Source of the DNA: Phycicoccus jejuensis
Lineage (GTDB): Bacteria > Actinomycetota > Actinomycetes > Actinomycetales > Dermatophilaceae
Assembly: GCF_000720925.1 (NCBI RefSeq)
Contig: NZ_JOEE01000006.1
Span: forward strand, 186,001-250,000
Direction: 5' to 3'
Length of the DNA stretch: 64,000 bases
Part shown: positions 44,511-52,962 of the stretch, one piece after another
How the letters are laid out: every line of letters starts with the position of its first letter
How positions within the stretch are numbered: position 1 is the first letter of the stretch
The notes under the pieces: model-generated
What the model was told of the DNA's origin: nothing
Seen by the model: the letters and a program-made list of their open reading frames with translations, nothing else
Databases searched by the model: none
Made by a program: the position numbers and the translations under genes

Positions 44511-45625
44511 GCGGCGCCGCTCAGCGGCAGCATCGCCTCGTAGACCTCGAGGTAGTCCTCGACCATGCGGTCCACCGAGCAGTGCCGGACGGCGTGCTCC
44601 CGGCACCTGCGGCGGTCGAGGCCGACCGCCTCCGCGACGGCCCGCCCCGCGGCGGCGACGTCGTCGGCCGGCACGAGCCGGCCCACGTCCGGGGTGACGA
44701 ACTCCGGCAGACCTCCGCGGGCGAACGCGACGACCGGTGTGCCGCAGGCGAGGGACTCGGCCGCGACGAGTCCGTAGGGCTCGTCCCAGGCGGGGGTGAC
44801 GAGGGTGGCGGCGCTGGAGCCGAACAGCTCGACGAGCTCGTCCGTTCCGAGGTGCCCGAGCAGCTCGACGTCACCGCCGAGCCGCGGGCGCACCATCGCC
44901 CGCACGTACTCCGGGTCACCGACCGGCCCGGCCAGCCGCAGCGGACGACCGGCCGCCCGCGCGGCGTCGATGGCCAGGTGCGGCGCCTTCTCGGGGACGA
45001 GGCGTCCGGCCCAGGCCAGGGCGTCACCGCCCGGCCCCGGCGTCCAGCGCCGGACGTCGACCCCGTTGGGCACCACGTCGGCGGGCGTCACGTGGCTCCA
45101 CGCGGCGCGGGTGTGGTCGCTGACCGCGACGAACCGCGAGCGGTCGTCCGCGGCGAGGGCGATGGCCGGCTCCAGCCACGGGGTCGGCGGGGTGTGCAGC
45201 GTCGTCACCATCGGGGCGCGCGCGGCGGCGGCCATCGCGACGGGGAGGTGGTGGAGGCTGTTGTTGTGCACGACGTCGACGTCGTCGCGGCGCTGCAGCT
45301 CGAGCATCAGCTGGAGGTAGGCGTGGTGCTCGGTCAGCCACGTCTCGGGGGGCATGGCGACGTCGCGGCGTGCCGTGTCGCTCAGCTCGAGTGGGCGGGT
45401 GGCGAGCTCGCGGGCGTCGAGGCGCGGGTCGCTGCCCGGGCCGGCGAAGACGGTCACCTCGACCCCGCGCTCGCGCAGGCCGCGGCACAGGTTCCAGGTG
45501 AGCGACTCCAGCCCACCGGCGAACGGCTCGGCCAGCGGGAAGCGGGAGGAGGCGACGACGACGACGTGCAGGGGGTCGTCGAACCGGCGAGGGACGATCG
45601 TGGGGGTGGGTCGGACGACGTCCAC
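44507..45625 (-). CDS. Family 4 glycosyltransferase
   Basis: 372-residue GT-B retaining enzyme. FAGGLESLTWNLCRGLRERG near residue 35 is the Gly-rich acceptor loop; VVHNNSLHHLPVAMAA and TTLHTPPTPW follow; the donor half has WAGRLVPEKAPHLAIDAARAAG near 220 and AWDEPYGLVAAESLACGTPVV with the E-x7-E motif near 290. GTG 45625 has AGGAGG 7 bases upstream. First gene of the trio; a stress-type promoter is seen 66 bases upstream. Confidence 0.9.
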   Translation of the reverse strand: MDVVRPTPTIVPRRFDDPLHVVVVASSRFPLAEPFAGGLESLTWNLCRGLRERGVEVTVFAGPGSDPRLDARELATRPLELSDTARRDVAMPPETWLTEHHAYLQLMLELQRRDDVDVVHNNSLHHLPVAMAAAARAPMVTTLHTPPTPWLEPAIALAADDRSRFVAVSDHTRAAWSHVTPADVVPNGVDVRRWTPGPGGDALAWAGRLVPEKAPHLAIDAARAAGRPLRLAGPVGDPEYVRAMVRPRLGGDVELLGHLGTDELVELFGSSAATLVTPAWDEPYGLVAAESLACGTPVVAFARGGLPEFVTPDVGRLVPADDVAAAGRAVAEAVGLDRRRCREHAVRHCSVDRMVEDYLEVYEAMLPLSGAA

Positions 45626-45690
45626 CCTCCACCTCCTGATCGACCGGCTCCGTGACCTCCGACCGCCGACGGCGGGCGGCCGCACCGGTC

Positions 45691-45715
45691 CTACCCGACA
45701 GGGAGCCCGGCAAAC
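45691..45715 (-). promoter_or_regulatory. SigB/SigF-type promoter of the glycosyltransferase operon
   Basis: Minus-strand GTTT (45715-45712), 15 bases, GGGTAG (45696-45691). The same layout is found at 27785-27810 and 29922-29946. The leader before GTG 45625 would be about 60 bases. Confidence 0.5.
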
Positions 45716-45804
45716 CTGCCCGCAGGAGGGACGGTCGGGCAGACCCCCTCGGTCGAACGGCCAGTGTCGGCCCCGTCGGTTCGCCGCCGGCGAGGCTCCG
45801 TCCC

Positions 45805-45810
45805 TAGCGT
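45805..45810 (+). promoter_or_regulatory. Candidate -10 of the first c-di-GMP gene
   Basis: TAGCGT, 42 bases before ATG 45853, which has its own AGGAG. This would give a short ordinary leader. Confidence 0.4.
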
Positions 45811-45852
45811 CGTCGTGGGGTCCGAACCGCGGACACCAGACCAGGAGCTCTG

Positions 45853-48033
45853 ATGAACCGCGACGGCCGCACCCGGCTGCGCTCGACGGCCACCGTCGTG
45901 GGCACGCTGTTCGTCGTCGTGCTCGAGATGGCCTTCCTCACCGGGGTCTGGCACCTCGGGGACGGCGTCCATCGCCAGCGCGAGGCCGCGGCCGCGTTCT
46001 CCGCCGTCGCCACGTCCGTCGCGAGCGGTTCGGCCACCCCCGACGCCCTGACCCGCACGGTCGACGGGCTCGCGCGGGCCGGCGTGGACCTCACCCCCGG
46101 CTCGGTCGGCGCGACGGCCGTCGACGCCGCCCGGGCGCTCGAGACCTCTCCCGGTGACCCGGGTGCCCTGGCCTCCCTGCGGGCCGCCGACTCCGCCCTC
46201 GCGGAGGAGCTCGCCGAGGCGAGCAGCGCCCGCGCCTGGCTGGCCTTCGCCATCCACGCCGGCCTCCTCGTCGGGGTCTCCGTCGGCTGGTTCGCCTGGT
46301 TCCGCCGGATCGTCGACCGGCATCGGCGGCTGGAGCGCGAGCTGACGGCCCAGCGGGTCGTCGACCAGCGCGAGCGGCGCCTGCTGGCCCTGGTCCAGAA
46401 CAGCGCCGACCTCATCGTCGTCATCGAGGCCGACGCGACGATCTCGTTCGTCAGCCCGTCCGCCCCGGCGGTCATCGGTCGCACGCCCGACGAGCTCGTC
46501 GGGCAGCACGTCAAGGACCTCGTCGGCGACGAGGCGCCGACCCTGCTCGCGCTCCTCACCGACGGACGTCAGGGGGACCAGGCGGTCCGGCTGCGGCTCA
46601 CCCGCGCGGACGGGCGGACCATCGTCGGCGAGGGCACGCTGACCAACCTGCTCGGCGAGTCGACCGTCGAGGCGTGGCTGCTCACGCTGCGTGACGTCAC
46701 CGAGCAGCACGAGCTCGCCGAGCAGCTCTCGCACCAGGCCTTCCACGACGCCCTGACCGGGCTCGCCAACCGCGCGCTGTTCGCCGACCGGCTCGAGCAC
46801 GCCATCTCCCGCCGCGAGGGCACCCTCGCCGTGATGTTCCTCGACCTCGACGACTTCAAGCAGGTCAACGACACCCGCGGCCACTCCGTCGGCGACCGGC
46901 TCCTCGTCGTCGTCACCGACCGCCTCCGCTCCGTGCTGCGCTCCCGCGACACCGCGGCCCGGCTCGGTGGCGACGAGTTCGCCGTCCTCATGGAGGAGAC
47001 CGACCGCGCTGCCGCCGAGCAGATGGGGCAGCGCATCCTCGAGGTGCTCGCGCAGCCGGTCTCGATCGACGGGGCGTCCTGGTCGGTCAAGGCCAGCCTC
47101 GGCATCGCCCTCGCCGACACCCGCAGCTCGACCGCGGAGGACGTCCTGCGCGAGGCCGACGTCGCGATGTACTGGGCCAAGGAGCAGGGCAAGGGCACGC
47201 TGCGCGTCTTCGACGCCGCCCAGCACGCGGTGACGCTCGACCGGCTGACCCTCCAGAACGAGCTCGTCGAGGCCATCGAGACCGGCGGCCTGCTCCTGCA
47301 CTTCCAGCCGACCGTCAACCTCCGGACGCGCGAGGTGACCGGCTTCGAGGCGCTCGTGCGCTGGCAGCACCCGTCGCGGGGCTTCCTGCCGCCGAACGAG
47401 TTCATCCCCGCCGCCGAGGAGTCCGGCGCGATCGTCGCCCTCGGGTCGTGGGTGCTCGCCGAGGCCTGCCGGGCCGCCGTCGAGCTCCAGGCCCCGGGGG
47501 CCCGCGTGACGATGGCCGTCAACGTCTCCGCCCAGCAGCTGTCCAAGCCCGACTTCACCGCCGAGGTCGCCGGCGTCCTCGCCCGCACCGGGCTCGACCC
47601 CACCCTGCTCGTCCTCGAGATCACCGAGTCGGTGCTCCTCGACGACATCGTGTCCGCGGCCGGCTCCCTCCACGGGCTGCGCGACCTCGGGGTGTCCATC
47701 GCGATCGACGACTTCGGCACCGGCTACAGCTCGCTGTCCTACCTCTCCCAGCTGCCCGTCGACATCCTCAAGGTCGACAAGAGCTTCATCGACGACATCG
47801 TCGACGACCGCCACGCGGCGACCGTCACCCTGGCCATCCTCGAGATGAGCCGCTCGCTCAAGATGACGACCGTCGCCGAGGGCGTGGAGACCTCCGAGCA
47901 GGCGGCCTGGCTCGAGGAGCAGGACTGCGGGCGCGGACAGGGCTACCTCTGGTCGCGGCCCGTGCCCTTCGCCGAGGCCCGGGCGCTCGTCCCGGGCGGT
48001 GCGCCACGCGTCGACGAGGTGCGGGTCGGGTGA
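45853..48033 (+). CDS. PAS-GGDEF-EAL cyclic-di-GMP enzyme
   Basis: 726 residues. Two transmembrane helices flank an external sensing region (TM1 VGTLFVVVLEMAFLTG, TM2 WLAFAIHAGLLVGVSVGWF), then PAS (LVQNSADLIVVIEADATISFV), GGDEF and EAL domains. ARLGGDEFAVLME is intact with an inhibitory I-site RSRD five residues before. The EAL half keeps EALVRW, NVSAQQL, EITES, DDFGTGYSSLSYL, KVDKSF and AEGVET, so both activities are possible; the domain order usually favours the phosphodiesterase. ATG 45853 follows AGGAG. Its stop overlaps the start of the next gene. Confidence 0.9.
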   Translation: MNRDGRTRLRSTATVVGTLFVVVLEMAFLTGVWHLGDGVHRQREAAAAFSAVATSVASGSATPDALTRTVDGLARAGVDLTPGSVGATAVDAARALETSPGDPGALASLRAADSALAEELAEASSARAWLAFAIHAGLLVGVSVGWFAWFRRIVDRHRRLERELTAQRVVDQRERRLLALVQNSADLIVVIEADATISFVSPSAPAVIGRTPDELVGQHVKDLVGDEAPTLLALLTDGRQGDQAVRLRLTRADGRTIVGEGTLTNLLGESTVEAWLLTLRDVTEQHELAEQLSHQAFHDALTGLANRALFADRLEHAISRREGTLAVMFLDLDDFKQVNDTRGHSVGDRLLVVVTDRLRSVLRSRDTAARLGGDEFAVLMEETDRAAAEQMGQRILEVLAQPVSIDGASWSVKASLGIALADTRSSTAEDVLREADVAMYWAKEQGKGTLRVFDAAQHAVTLDRLTLQNELVEAIETGGLLLHFQPTVNLRTREVTGFEALVRWQHPSRGFLPPNEFIPAAEESGAIVALGSWVLAEACRAAVELQAPGARVTMAVNVSAQQLSKPDFTAEVAGVLARTGLDPTLLVLEITESVLLDDIVSAAGSLHGLRDLGVSIAIDDFGTGYSSLSYLSQLPVDILKVDKSFIDDIVDDRHAATVTLAILEMSRSLKMTTVAEGVETSEQAAWLEEQDCGRGQGYLWSRPVPFAEARALVPGGAPRVDEVRVG

Positions 48034-50234
48034 CCCCCCGGTCGGCGCGGCAGGGGGACGCCGCCGACGAGGTCCACGGGGCGCGGGGGAGCGGTCCGCG
48101 CGCCGTCGCGGGCCCGCGGAACCGCCCGGTGCAGCCGGTGCCCACCGCGCCGATGCCCACGCCGCTGCGCGCGGCGCTGCTCGGGCTGCTCGCGCTGTGC
48201 GGGGCCTACCTCGTCGTGCCGGACGGGACGGCGCGCGACGTCGGCAACAGCGTCGCCGGGGTCCTCGCCATGGTGCTCGCCCTCGCCGGCGCCCGACGCC
48301 TCACCGCCCGCCGCCGGGGCTGGCTCGTCGTCCTGGCCGGGTACTCGCTCTGGGTCGCGGGCGACGCGCTGTTCACGGTCGAGCAGAGCTACCTCCACCT
48401 CACGAGCTACCCGCTGACCAGCGACGTCCTCTACCTCTCCGGCTACGTCGTCCTCACCGTCGGCCTGCTGCGGCTGGTCCGCGGCCGGCAGCGCGGGATG
48501 GACCCGACCCCGATCCTCGAGGCGCTCATCGTCGCCGCCGGCTTCGGCACGGTCGTCGGGACCTTCCTCGTGGCGCCGATCGCCGTGGACTCCACGACCT
48601 CGGTGCTCGGCCGGCTCGTCGCCACGGCCTACCCCGTCGGCGACGTCGTCCTCGTCGGGGTGCTGGTCCGGCTGTGGACCTCGGTCGGCTCGCGCAACCC
48701 GGCCTTCCGCTTCCTCATGCTTAGCATGGCCGCGACGACCGCCGCCGACCTCGTGTGGAACGCCTTCGCCCTCGTCGACCCCCTGGCGACCACGCCGCGC
48801 TGGCTCGACGTGCTGTGGCTGCTCGGCTACGTCGCGGCCGCGGCCGCGGCGTGCTCGCCGTCCGGGGCGGCGCTCGTCGGCGGCGAGACCCGCTCCGCGC
48901 CCGCGGCGTCGGTCGGGCGCCGGCTCGCGGCCCTCGGTGGCGCGGCGGCGCTGCCCGGCATCACGCTCCTCGTGGTCGGCACGCTGGGTCTCGACATCCC
49001 GTGGGGCGTCGTGGGGGCGGGCTGCATCGTCCTCTCGCTGCTCGTCGTCGTCCGCATCGCCGTCCTCGTCCGCGTCGTCGAGGAGCAGGCGGTGCAGCTC
49101 TCCGCCCTCGCCCGCAGCGACGGCCTCACCGGGGCGCCGAACCGTCGGTCGTGGGACCACGAGCTCGGGCGCGCGGTCCACCGGGCCGAGGAGGACGGGG
49201 GGCCGCTGACCGTGGCGCTCGTCGACCTCGACCACTTCAAGCGCTACAACGACCGGCTGGGGCACCAGGCCGGCGACCGGCTCCTGCGTGAGGCCGTCGC
49301 GGCGTGGGGGGCGCTCCTCGAGCCGGGTGAGCTGCTCGCGCGCTACGGCGGTGAGGAGTTCGGCCTCCTCCTGCCCGGCGTCGACCCCGACGAGGCGGTC
49401 CGTCGGCTCGAGGCGATGCAGGCCGTGACCCCCGATGGCCAGCGGTTCTCGGCCGGGGTCGCCGTCTGGGAGCCCGGTGCGCAGCCCGGCGCGGTCGTCG
49501 AGCGGGCCGACCGGGCGCTCTACGACGCCAAGCACGCCGGCCGCGGGTGCGTGCGCGTGGCGGGAGCCGGGCTCGAGGGCACGACCCCGCCGGTCCGCAT
49601 CGCCCTGCAGCCGGTCGTCGACCTGCACGCCGGCGACCCCATCGGCCACGAGGCCCTCAGCCGCTTCGCCGAGGGCGACCCGGAGTCCGTCTTCGCCGAG
49701 GCCCACCGCGTCGGGGACGGGTCGCTGCTCGAGGCGGCGGCCATCGCCGCGGCGCTGCGTCGTCGGCCCCCGCAGGGCTACCTGTCGGTCAACGTCAGCG
49801 TCGGCGCGCTCATCAGCGAGGCCGTCGCCGCCGTGCTGCCCGCCGACCTCACCGGCCTCGTCATCGAGATCACCGAGCAGACCGACGTCGAGGAGTGGGA
49901 CCGGGTGCGCGAGGTCGTGGCCGACTGCCGCGCGCGCGGGGCCCTCATCGCCGTCGACGACTGGGGCAAGGGCTACTCGACGGTCGAGCGCTTCATGCGG
50001 CTGCGGCCCGAGGTCGTCAAGCTCGACCGCGGCCTGCTCGACGACCTCGACGACCCGGACCGCCAGCACGACCTGCGCACGCTCGTCGGCTGGGCCGAGA
50101 GCATGGGGTCGACCGTCTGCGCCGAGGGCGTCGAGACCGCCCGGCAGTGGGACACGCTGCGCTCGCTCGGGGTGCGCTTCGGGCAGGGCTACCTCTTCGG
50201 TCGGCCCGCGCCCGAGCCGGCCGTCACCGACTGA
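48030..50234 (+). CDS. Multi-helix GGDEF-EAL cyclic-di-GMP enzyme
   Basis: About 734 residues if started at GTG 48030, which overlaps the previous stop (GTGA); GTG 48138 or ATG 48153 are alternatives. A membrane domain of 8-9 helices (ALLGLLALCGAYLVVP onward) precedes GGDEF with the active variant YGGEEFGLLLPG and no I-site. The EAL domain keeps EALSRF, NVSVGALI, EITEQ, KLDRG, AEGVET and GYLFGRP, but loop 6 reads DDWGKGYST instead of DDFGTGYSS. Tandem with the preceding paralogue, so likely to act on the same pool. Confidence 0.85.
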   Translation: MTPRSARQGDAADEVHGARGSGPRAVAGPRNRPVQPVPTAPMPTPLRAALLGLLALCGAYLVVPDGTARDVGNSVAGVLAMVLALAGARRLTARRRGWLVVLAGYSLWVAGDALFTVEQSYLHLTSYPLTSDVLYLSGYVVLTVGLLRLVRGRQRGMDPTPILEALIVAAGFGTVVGTFLVAPIAVDSTTSVLGRLVATAYPVGDVVLVGVLVRLWTSVGSRNPAFRFLMLSMAATTAADLVWNAFALVDPLATTPRWLDVLWLLGYVAAAAAACSPSGAALVGGETRSAPAASVGRRLAALGGAAALPGITLLVVGTLGLDIPWGVVGAGCIVLSLLVVVRIAVLVRVVEEQAVQLSALARSDGLTGAPNRRSWDHELGRAVHRAEEDGGPLTVALVDLDHFKRYNDRLGHQAGDRLLREAVAAWGALLEPGELLARYGGEEFGLLLPGVDPDEAVRRLEAMQAVTPDGQRFSAGVAVWEPGAQPGAVVERADRALYDAKHAGRGCVRVAGAGLEGTTPPVRIALQPVVDLHAGDPIGHEALSRFAEGDPESVFAEAHRVGDGSLLEAAAIAAALRRRPPQGYLSVNVSVGALISEAVAAVLPADLTGLVIEITEQTDVEEWDRVREVVADCRARGALIAVDDWGKGYSTVERFMRLRPEVVKLDRGLLDDLDDPDRQHDLRTLVGWAESMGSTVCAEGVETARQWDTLRSLGVRFGQGYLFGRPAPEPAVTD

Positions 50235-50295
50235 TTGCCCATCCGCCACCTCCCAGGGCCTCCTGGAGGGGTCGGGAGGTGGCAGATGGGCAATG
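50235..50295. terminator. Long palindrome after the second c-di-GMP gene
   Basis: Outer stem of 21 bases with one mismatch (ATTGCCCATCCGCCACC pairing with GGTGGCAGATGGGCAAT), then a 4-by-4 internal loop and an inner 5-base stem CCTCC/GGAGG, all on one centre at 50265. It starts at the base after the stop codon. Probably a terminator, but far longer than needed. Confidence 0.75.
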
Positions 50296-50315
50296 AGTCG
50301 CGCCCGTGCCCCCGA

Positions 50316-50384
50316 CTTCTTGCGAGTTCCGCCGGTCGACACGCGCTGGGACGGCGGGTCGAGCGGCGGAACTCGCAAGAAGTG
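50316..50384. repeat. Second long palindrome, 20-base perfect stem
   Basis: ACTTCTTGCGAGTTCCGCCG is matched by its exact reverse complement (50316-50335 and 50365-50384), continued inward by five further pairs after one mismatch. It lies between the converging c-di-GMP genes; no T-run. Different in sequence from the palindrome 20 bases before it. Confidence 0.85.
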
Positions 50385-50455
50385 CGGAGAGGGGGTGCGG
50401 CCCGGAGCCTCGCCGTGGACGGGGACGCGTCTCCGGGGGAGGGGGAGGGGAGGCG

Positions 50456-52252
50456 TCAGGCGGAGGCGGAGAGCGTCGCCGGCGGCTGGGCGGCCGGCTC
50501 GACGGGGTGCCAGGTGCGGGTCTTGTTGCCGCCGGTGCGCTTCGCGGAGTACATCGCCGAGTCGGCGAGCACCTCGACGTCGATGCCGGCGGCGTGGGCC
50601 TGCCCGAACGTGGCGACGCCGATGCTCGCGGTGACGGCGCACCCGAGCTCGACGCGCGTGGCGTGGCCGTGCTTCTCGACGACGTCGACGAGGGACCACG
50701 CGACGGCCTCGGCGGCGGCGAGGTCGGCCTCCGGGAGGAGCACCTCGAACTCGTCACCACCCCGGCGCCCGACGGTCCCCTGGCCGCCGACGGCCCGGCG
50801 CAGCGCGCGCGCGACATCTGCGAGCAGGACGTCGCCGGCGGCGTGGCCGCGGGTGTCGTTGACCTGCTTGAAGTGGTCGAGGTCGATGAGGAGCAGCGCG
50901 CCGCGCTCCCGCGCGCGGGGGGTCTGGCGGTGGCAGGCGATGAGGGTGTCGAGCTGGCGACGGTTGGGCAGCCCGGTCAGCTCGTCGTGCGCGGCGTCGT
51001 GCGCGTGCCGCTGCTCGATGAGCCGGCGCTCGGAGACGTCGACGAGGTTGACGAGGACGACGAGGTCGCCGTCCGGTCCGGGCACGGCGCGGGCGCTGCA
51101 CGAGAGCACGATCGACTGCTGGGCGTGGTCCCGGGCGGTCCACTCGGCCTGGACCAGCTCGCCGTCGGCCTCGACGGCCCGCGCGAGGATGGTGGCGAGG
51201 CCGGGCTCGGTGCCCTCGTCGAGGCTGTCGCCGCGGATCCCGACGAGGTCGGCGGGGTCGCGTCGCAGGATCTCGCCGACCGCCTGGTTGGCCTGCAGCA
51301 CCAGGCCCTCCGGACGCACGACGAGCAGCCCGCTCGGTGCGTAGGCGATGAGGCGGTCGGACCACTGGTGCTCCTGGCGCACGCTCCCGACGAGGGAGCG
51401 CAGCTCGGCCCGGTAGGTACCGAGGACGAGGGCCAGGAAGGCGACGAGCATCATGTAGCCCTGCAGGACGAGCGCCTGCGTGTGGGCGTCGCGGATCCCG
51501 GCGAAGGGGCCGCCGGCCCCTGTCATCAGCCGGACGAGGGGGAGCACCGCCACGACCGCCCCGTCGAGGGCGGTGAGCGGGAGCGGGAGCCGGACACCCG
51601 CCCACACGAGCAGGCCGAGCGGGATGAAGGCCAGCGGCAGGGACTGGCCCGGCCCGAAGACCCACCACGTGACGGCGCCGGTCGTCCCGAGGATGGCCGC
51701 GGCCTCCACGCTCTGGCGCGCGCCGGGCCTCGTGAGGTGCCGGCGGGTGCCGAGGGTCGCGCCGACGACGACGACCACCGACGCGAGGTTGCGCAGGTAC
51801 ATCGCGACGCCGACCGCGAGGGAGGCCTCGCGTCCCTCGACGAGGAGGGCGGCCAACCCGCAGGCGGACGTCGCGAGGATGGCCACGCTGGTCGAGAGCA
51901 CGAGGCGGTTGAGCTCCGAGAGGCGGCGGACGCTGCCGCGCCGCTCGTGCCGCGGCGCCACGGCCCGGTAGAGGAGGACGGTGAAGAGGCCGAGCAGCAG
52001 GTTGCCCAGGCCCAGCAGGGCGCCGGGCAGGAGGTCGAAGCCGGTGAGGACGTTGCCGACGGTGGCCGCGACCCCGGTCAGGGCGGCGGCGCCGGCGAGC
52101 TCGCGCCGCGAGACCGTGCGCAGCGCCCACAGGACGCCCACGCCGGCCGCCGGCCAGAAGAGGGCGAGCTGCGTCTCGGGCTGTGCCGTCGCGCGCCCCA
52201 GGGCGATCGCCACGCAGTGCAGCGCGAGGAAGCCGACCGTCCGACGCAGCAC
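50456..52252 (-). CDS. MASE1-PAS-GGDEF diguanylate cyclase
   Basis: 598 residues. Eight or more helices at the N-terminus (TVGFLALHCVAIALG; LALFWPAAGVGVLWALRT) resemble the MASE1 sensor. A PAS domain (DRLIAYAPSGLLVVRPEGLVLQANQAV) and a GGDEF domain (LTGLPNRRQLDTLI; LIDLDHFKQVNDTRGHAAGD; RRGGDEFEVLLPEAD) follow, with no EAL domain, so net synthesis of c-di-GMP is predicted. GTG 52252 has GAGGAGG at the ideal distance; upstream codons to 52534 are not coding. It converges on the previous gene. Confidence 0.9.
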   Translation of the reverse strand: MLRRTVGFLALHCVAIALGRATAQPETQLALFWPAAGVGVLWALRTVSRRELAGAAALTGVAATVGNVLTGFDLLPGALLGLGNLLLGLFTVLLYRAVAPRHERRGSVRRLSELNRLVLSTSVAILATSACGLAALLVEGREASLAVGVAMYLRNLASVVVVVGATLGTRRHLTRPGARQSVEAAAILGTTGAVTWWVFGPGQSLPLAFIPLGLLVWAGVRLPLPLTALDGAVVAVLPLVRLMTGAGGPFAGIRDAHTQALVLQGYMMLVAFLALVLGTYRAELRSLVGSVRQEHQWSDRLIAYAPSGLLVVRPEGLVLQANQAVGEILRRDPADLVGIRGDSLDEGTEPGLATILARAVEADGELVQAEWTARDHAQQSIVLSCSARAVPGPDGDLVVLVNLVDVSERRLIEQRHAHDAAHDELTGLPNRRQLDTLIACHRQTPRARERGALLLIDLDHFKQVNDTRGHAAGDVLLADVARALRRAVGGQGTVGRRGGDEFEVLLPEADLAAAEAVAWSLVDVVEKHGHATRVELGCAVTASIGVATFGQAHAAGIDVEVLADSAMYSAKRTGGNKTRTWHPVEPAAQPPATLSASA

Positions 52253-52386
52253 AGGACCTCCTCGACGTGGGCCCGCGCGGTCGGCGAGCCGTGGCGGATG
52301 ACCCATCGGCACCGACCGGTCGAACTTGACAACGGTGTCGACCCGTCGTCGAACCATGGCCGAACGGCCGGGTCCCCCGGGGTGGT

Positions 52387-52419
52387 GAGGGCCGGACGAC
52401 GCTGGGCGTCCGGTCCCTC
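52387..52419 (-). terminator. Hairpin downstream of the gene remnant
   Basis: GAGGG-CCGGACG and CGTCCGG-T-CCCTC arms with an 8-base loop, 6 bases past the stop of the remnant at 52425 on the minus strand. Confidence 0.55.
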
Positions 52420-52424
52420 GGGGG

Positions 52425-52512
52425 TCAGGCCGCGAGGGGCTCGTCCGGCCACGGCTCGCGGGAGGGGAACGGCAGGATCTCGGCCCAGCCGAGGACGGGG
52501 GCGGATGGGTGC
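52425..52512 (-). pseudogene. 3' end of a lost gene
   Basis: A 29-codon frame ends in TGA at 52425 and reads APVLGWAEILPF then PSREPWPDEPLAA, with G or C in nearly every third position, as in real genes here. It has no start codon; upstream of about 52512 codon bias is lost and a stop is met near 52570. A terminator hairpin follows. It looks like the C-terminal tail of a protein whose 5' part was deleted. The family is not recognised. Confidence 0.4.
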
Positions 52513-52626
52513 TGGCTCGGCGTCGTGTCTCCACGATGCCCCGCGCGGTGGGGTGCCGTCCGGCGGGAACCTCAGGCCTCGCTCACGCTTGCGTCAAGGA
52601 AGCCGAGGACGCCGCGTGGTGCGCGC

Positions 52627-52696
52627 GTGACTCCGGCAGGAGCCGCCGTCGTCGGGTGCCCCCGGCAGGAGCCGGCGTCAAGTGCCCCCGGCAGGA
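52627..52696 (+). repeat. Repeated copies of the tRNA 3' end
   Basis: The 15-mer GTGCCCCCGGCAGGA, which spans the last 14 bases of the tRNA-Arg gene plus one flanking base (52787-52801), occurs again exactly at 52656 and 52682; a degenerate copy lies at 52627. Each is followed by GCCGSC. Such duplications can mark attachment sites of integrated elements. The whole interval 52513-52787 has no gene. Confidence 0.75.
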
Positions 52697-52787
52697 GCCG
52701 CCGGCGCCGTCCGCTCGTTCCTCGCGGTCGGCTCCGGCTCCCGTCATCGTGCCGGCGCCACGCAGCGCTCGCAGGCTCGCGCTCGCG

Positions 52788-52859
52788 TGCCCCCGGCAGG
52801 ATTCGAACCTGCGACACCTTCTTTAGGAGAGAAGTGCTCTTCCCCTGAGCTACGAGGGC
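52788..52859 (-). tRNA. tRNA-Arg (anticodon CCU)
   Basis: 72-base cloverleaf: acceptor GCCCTCG/CGGGGGC with discriminator A, D-arm GCTC/GAGC, anticodon stem CTTCT/AGAAG with loop CTCCTAA (anticodon CCT), variable loop GTGTC, T-arm GCAGG/CCTGC with TTCGAAT. CCA is not encoded. It reads the rare AGG codon. The gene stands alone, with copies of its 3' end on the downstream side. Confidence 0.97.
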
Positions 52860-52949
52860 GGGAAGACCGCGCACAGCCTACGGGGCGCGACCCGTGCTCG
52901 GCGCGCGCGGCCGGTGTCGACCCGGCGCGTACGCCGCCCGGCGCGACGG

Positions 52950-52955
52950 CATACT
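52950..52955 (+). promoter_or_regulatory. Candidate -10, leaderless MFS gene
   Basis: CATACT with 7 bases to GTG 52963; no ribosome-binding site. Confidence 0.45.
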
Positions 52956-52962
52956 GCGGCTC

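Noticed and set aside
49435..50634. Plus-strand Ser/Arg-rich frame of 399 codons running past the c-di-GMP gene
   Set aside because: It overlaps the EAL domain in another frame and continues through the two palindromes; composition is that of a GC shadow.
52526..52640. Coding continuation of the gene remnant
   Set aside because: Codons upstream of about 52512 lose third-position G/C preference and a stop occurs near 52570, so only the tail is kept as coding.
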